From contig NZ_CAMIOH010000122.1 of the NCBI RefSeq assembly GCF_946221145.1, positions 1 through 9,124 of the forward strand: DNA of 9,124 nt, given 5' to 3'. Positions 6,329 to 9,124 of this stretch are shown here, one piece after another. The position numbers were made by a program, and so were the translations under genes. Under the pieces are notes generated by a model. The model searched no databases, had not been told where the DNA came from, and saw only the letters and a program-made list of their open reading frames with translations. Position 1 is the stretch's first letter. The number at the start of each line of letters is the position of its first letter. The DNA is from an uncultured Paracoccus sp. Lineage in GTDB: Bacteria; Pseudomonadota; Alphaproteobacteria; Rhodobacterales; Rhodobacteraceae.

Positions 6329-7741
6329 TTGGAAACTTTCGAACTGATCGAACGCAAGATCGGCCGCAGCCTTGAATCCTGTATCGACGTTCCGTCAGGA
6401 CCAGACACGCTTCGCTGCCATATCGATGCTCTGGGCAGAGAGGTTAACGTCTGGGTTCCCTCCTTTGAGGTCTATCGAGAGATTGCGCTGGATGTCATCA
6501 ATCACTATCGCGCTCCGCAGACATTTACGGCTGAAGTCTGCGATCTCTGGCCTTATATCGACACATACCAGTCCCTCAACCTGACGAATATCGTTGGAAT
6601 GCCGCAGGACGGCGCTGTTTCCGAATTAGACCGGATTTATCTGTCTGGTCTGGTCGAGACGCAAACCGAGACAGTCTATCATCGGGCCCGTGAAGCGTTG
6701 GTGTTCAGTGACGGCGTGCAAGTCATGGACCCCTTTATTCCACTGATGACAGGGAAAGCTTTCAATGCCGCATGGAAGCAGGTCGAGGATCCCGCCTTTC
6801 ATCTGATGCCGTTTCCTCCGGCGACTGTCCTGGCTCAATTTATTAAAGAGCAGGATAGCTGGACCGATCTGACCTATTCAGAGCTCTGGGTTGCATGTCT
6901 GCAAGAAGCGGTGGAGTTGTTGCCGCTTGTCCGGACTGGATATATTCGCTTTACACCGGGGTCTCGGCTGATGACGTGGAACATCCGCCGGTTCATCGGC
7001 CGTTCTGATCTTCACGGTCCCCTGATAAAAGCAATAGAGGCGCAGATGCAGTCGCTTGGCCCGGCGCCGGCTGCCGCTGATCGTCATTCCGTTATGCGGT
7101 CCGGGCAAACCATCGTCGATGCTGCTGTTTACGATCATTCGGCCCCCTTTTTCTTCTCGTCGGAACAATTGCGGCACGGGCAGGGCCTGCTTGAGGGCGG
7201 CTTTGCAGATGCCCTGGGCGTGAACCGCGTTAAAACCCGGCGTGCCAATCTGTCCACCCTCGCCAGCGTCGATATTGGTAAAGTCAGCCCGGAGGATTTG
7301 CTGGCGATACGCAGGGACGACGACACGTTCAACAAATGGCGCAGCTTTCGACGAGAGATGGCTGGGATCTGCCTTCGCAACAGCAGTGACGCTGAAATCC
7401 GGGACGCCTGTGACGATCTGACCAGCGATTGGCGGCGCACGCTACGCCGGGAACAGCAAAAACAGAGCTTTGTGGCACAGAACCTGCGACGCGAAGGACT
7501 GCTCTATGGTGCGGTCGGGGCAATCGTGGCCGGGGGCGGAGCCGCGCTGACATCGCCCGTCACGATCCCTGCGCTGCTGATCATGTCAGCAAGCGGCGCG
7601 CTGACCGGCGGCGTGATGCAAGTCGCCAATCAATGGCGACGGGAGCGTCGGCCCGCACAATTGCGCGCAGCCGCCGAGCTGGCGTTCGAGCGGCATCTGC
7701 TGGCCGTGGATCGCCGCCCTCGATCCGGATTGGAGAATTGA
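6329..7741 (+). CDS. Unrecognised protein with C-terminal membrane hairpin
   Basis: About 470 residues (478 if the ATG at 6305 is used). I do not recognise the family. The first ~380 residues look soluble, mixed alpha/beta and rich in W, F and Y, with no Walker, HTH, nuclease or protease motif that I can see. The stretch preceding the membrane segment is strongly charged (for example IRRDDDTF and WRRTLRREQQKQ). At about 391-433 a Gly/Ala-rich hydrophobic region broken by TSPVTIP could form two membrane helices. A basic tail, WRRERRP and onward, follows. The predicted topology is a large cytoplasmic domain anchored by a hairpin. Composition is lower in GC than the neighbours: by hand, 31/60 and 34/60 in the lines starting 6481 and 6601, against 38/60 at 5041 and 46/60 at 1621. 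Rare codons such as TTA and ATA occur. It has its own promoter, and its stop touches the groEL terminator. Horizontal acquisition is inferred. Confidence 0.75.
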   Translation: METFELIERKIGRSLESCIDVPSGPDTLRCHIDALGREVNVWVPSFEVYREIALDVINHYRAPQTFTAEVCDLWPYIDTYQSLNLTNIVGMPQDGAVSELDRIYLSGLVETQTETVYHRAREALVFSDGVQVMDPFIPLMTGKAFNAAWKQVEDPAFHLMPFPPATVLAQFIKEQDSWTDLTYSELWVACLQEAVELLPLVRTGYIRFTPGSRLMTWNIRRFIGRSDLHGPLIKAIEAQMQSLGPAPAAADRHSVMRSGQTIVDAAVYDHSAPFFFSSEQLRHGQGLLEGGFADALGVNRVKTRRANLSTLASVDIGKVSPEDLLAIRRDDDTFNKWRSFRREMAGICLRNSSDAEIRDACDDLTSDWRRTLRREQQKQSFVAQNLRREGLLYGAVGAIVAGGGAALTSPVTIPALLIMSASGALTGGVMQVANQWRRERRPAQLRAAAELAFERHLLAVDRRPRSGLEN

Positions 7742-7770
7742 AAAAGGGCGCCCCGAGGGACGCCCTTTCC
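7741..7770 (-). terminator. Rho-independent terminator of groEL
   Basis: Read on the - strand, arms AAAGGGCG and CGCCCTTT (complement of 7761-7768 and 7743-7750) are extended by a U-G wobble and two C-G pairs around a CUCG loop, then end in a five-T run. The wobble becomes a C-A mismatch on the + strand, whose tail is only TTTCC, so the structure favours the groEL direction. A smaller hairpin (CTGCC 7775-7779 with GGCAG 7784-7788) lies between it and the groEL stop. The terminal T of the tract is opposite the last base of the convergent gene's TGA stop, so both genes may share it. Confidence 0.85.
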
Positions 7771-7794
7771 GTGTCTGCCGCAGGGCAGGGATGA

Positions 7795-9124
7795 TTACAT
7801 CATCCCGCCCATGCCGCCCATGTCGGGCATCCCGCCAGCCGGAGCCTTGGGCTCGGGCTTTTCGGCGATCATGGCTTCGGTGGTGATCAGCAGGCCCGCG
7901 ACCGAGGCCGCGTCTTCCAGGGCGGTGCGAACCACCTTGGCCGGGTCGATCACGCCGAACTTGAACATGTCGCCATATTCTTCGGTCTGGGCGTTGAAGC
8001 CAAAGGCCTTGTCGCTGGATTCGCGGACCTTGCCGGCAACCACGGCGCCATCGACACCGGCGTTTTCGGCGATCTGGCGCATCGGAGCCTCGAGCGCGCG
8101 GCGCACGATGGCGATCCCGGCTTCCTGGTCGCTGTTGGCAGCGGTCAGACCTTCCAGAACCTTGCCGCCCTGGACCAGGGCGACACCGCCACCCACGACG
8201 ACGCCTTCCTGAACGGCCGCGCGGGTTGCGTTCAGCGCATCGTCAACGCGGTCCTTGCGTTCCTTGACCTCGACTTCGGTCATGCCGCCGACGCGGATGA
8301 CGGCAACGCCGCCCGCCAGCTTGGCAACACGTTCCTGCAGCTTCTCGCGGTCATAGTCCGAGGTGGTTTCCTCGATCTGCTGACGGATCTGGCCGACGCG
8401 AGCCTCGATCTCGGACTTTTCGCCATTGCCATCGACGATGGTGGTGTTGTCCTTGTTGATCGTGACCTTCTTGGCGCGGCCCAGCATGTCGATGCCGACA
8501 TTTTCCAGCTTCATGCCCAGATCTTCGCTGATCACCTGACCGCCGGTCAGGATCGCGATGTCCTGCAGCATCGCCTTGCGGCGATCGCCAAAGCCCGGAG
8601 CCTTCACGGCAGCGATCTTCAGGCCGCCGCGCAGCTTGTTGACGACCAGCGTGGCCAGGGCCTCGCCTTCGACATCTTCGGCCACGATGACCAGCGGCTT
8701 GCCCGACTGGATAACGGCTTCCAGCAGCGGAACCATCGGCTGCAGCGACGACAGTTTCTTTTCGTGCAGCAGGATATAGGCGTCTTCCAGATCCGCGATC
8801 ATCTTGTCGGGATTGGTGACGAAATAGGGCGACAGATAGCCGCGGTCGAACTGCATCCCTTCGACGACTTCGACCTCGGTCTCCATACCCTTGTTTTCTT
8901 CGACGGTGATCACACCCTCGTTGCCGACCTTCTGCATGGCGTCGGCGATGAAGCGGCCGATATTGGCCTCGCCATTGGCCGAGATTGTGCCGACCTGGGC
9001 AACTTCGTCGCTGTCGGTCACGGGGCGCGAGGCCGCCTTGATTGCCTCGACGACCTTGCCGGTGGCCAGGTCGATGCCGCGCTTCAGATCCATCGGGTTC
9101 ATGCCGGCGGCGACCGCCTTCATG
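7795..9124 (-). CDS. groEL: Chaperonin GroEL (Hsp60), 3' part
   Basis: The C-terminal 442 residues of the 60-kDa chaperonin, which folds proteins in its double-ring cavity with GroES using ATP. The first visible residues, MKAVAAGMNPMDLKRGID, correspond to about residue 104 onward of E. coli GroEL, so roughly 103 N-terminal residues lie beyond the right edge. The M encoded at 9121-9123 is internal, not a start. EGMQFDRGYLSPYF opens the apical domain, and EDVEGEALATLVVN, KAPGFGDRRKAML and SDYDREKLQERVAKLAGG match the family closely. The ATPase aspartate in RVDDALNAT (codon complement of 8239-8241) is visible residue 295, which equals E. coli D398 with the 103 offset. The C terminus is the usual Gly-Met tail, ending GGMGGMM. 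groES is expected upstream, outside the window. A terminator follows the stop. The reading frame is unbroken throughout. Confidence 0.98.
   Translation of the reverse strand, partial: MKAVAAGMNPMDLKRGIDLATGKVVEAIKAASRPVTDSDEVAQVGTISANGEANIGRFIADAMQKVGNEGVITVEENKGMETEVEVVEGMQFDRGYLSPYFVTNPDKMIADLEDAYILLHEKKLSSLQPMVPLLEAVIQSGKPLVIVAEDVEGEALATLVVNKLRGGLKIAAVKAPGFGDRRKAMLQDIAILTGGQVISEDLGMKLENVGIDMLGRAKKVTINKDNTTIVDGNGEKSEIEARVGQIRQQIEETTSDYDREKLQERVAKLAGGVAVIRVGGMTEVEVKERKDRVDDALNATRAAVQEGVVVGGGVALVQGGKVLEGLTAANSDQEAGIAIVRRALEAPMRQIAENAGVDGAVVAGKVRESSDKAFGFNAQTEEYGDMFKFGVIDPAKVVRTALEDAASVAGLLITTEAMIAEKPEPKAPAGGMPDMGGMGGMM

Noticed and set aside
5793..7741. Possible insertion sequence or integrative element carrying the unknown gene
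   Set aside because: No transposase, integrase, tRNA target, terminal inverted repeats or target-site duplications are visible, so only the gene's composition suggests transfer.

Overview
The window looks like chromosomal DNA from a GC-rich alphaproteobacterium, most likely Rhodobacteraceae and probably Paracoccus or a close relative. The reasons are the strong GC bias with G/C at third codon positions, an HdaA-type DnaA-related regulator, and the gene order AI-2E-family permease, hdaA, ppk, ppx. The taxon is inferred from protein character and gene order; no search was run.

Left block (105-5792, + strand): four tightly spaced genes that look like one transcription unit. They encode a PerM/AI-2E-family membrane permease, an HdaA-like AAA+ regulator of DnaA, polyphosphate kinase 1 and an exopolyphosphatase. 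The permease stop codon directly abuts the hdaA start. The ppk start lies 23 bases after the hdaA stop, and ppx follows 58 bases after ppk behind a strong Shine-Dalgarno. The unit therefore carries both the enzyme that makes polyphosphate and the one that removes it, next to a factor that switches off replication initiation. A perfect 9-bp hairpin follows ppx. Three copies of a 14-bp tandem repeat lie at the extreme left edge.

Middle (5793-7741): a small exported protein, possibly a lipoprotein, is encoded on the - strand at 5823-6092, convergent with ppx. A 5' region with two inverted repeats follows. Then comes a divergent + strand gene (6329-7741) for a protein of about 470 residues with a hydrophobic hairpin near its C terminus, which I do not recognise. 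Its base and codon composition is visibly less GC-rich than its neighbours, and it has its own sigma-70-like promoter. It is the best candidate for an acquired accessory gene here.

Right block (7741-9124, - strand): the 3' four-fifths of groEL, running off the right edge, followed by a clear Rho-independent terminator whose U-tract touches the stop codon of the unknown gene.

I found no tRNA, rRNA, CRISPR array, transposase or integrase. I see no convincing multi-gene novel system; the unknown membrane protein and the small exported protein are the only parts that known families do not explain.
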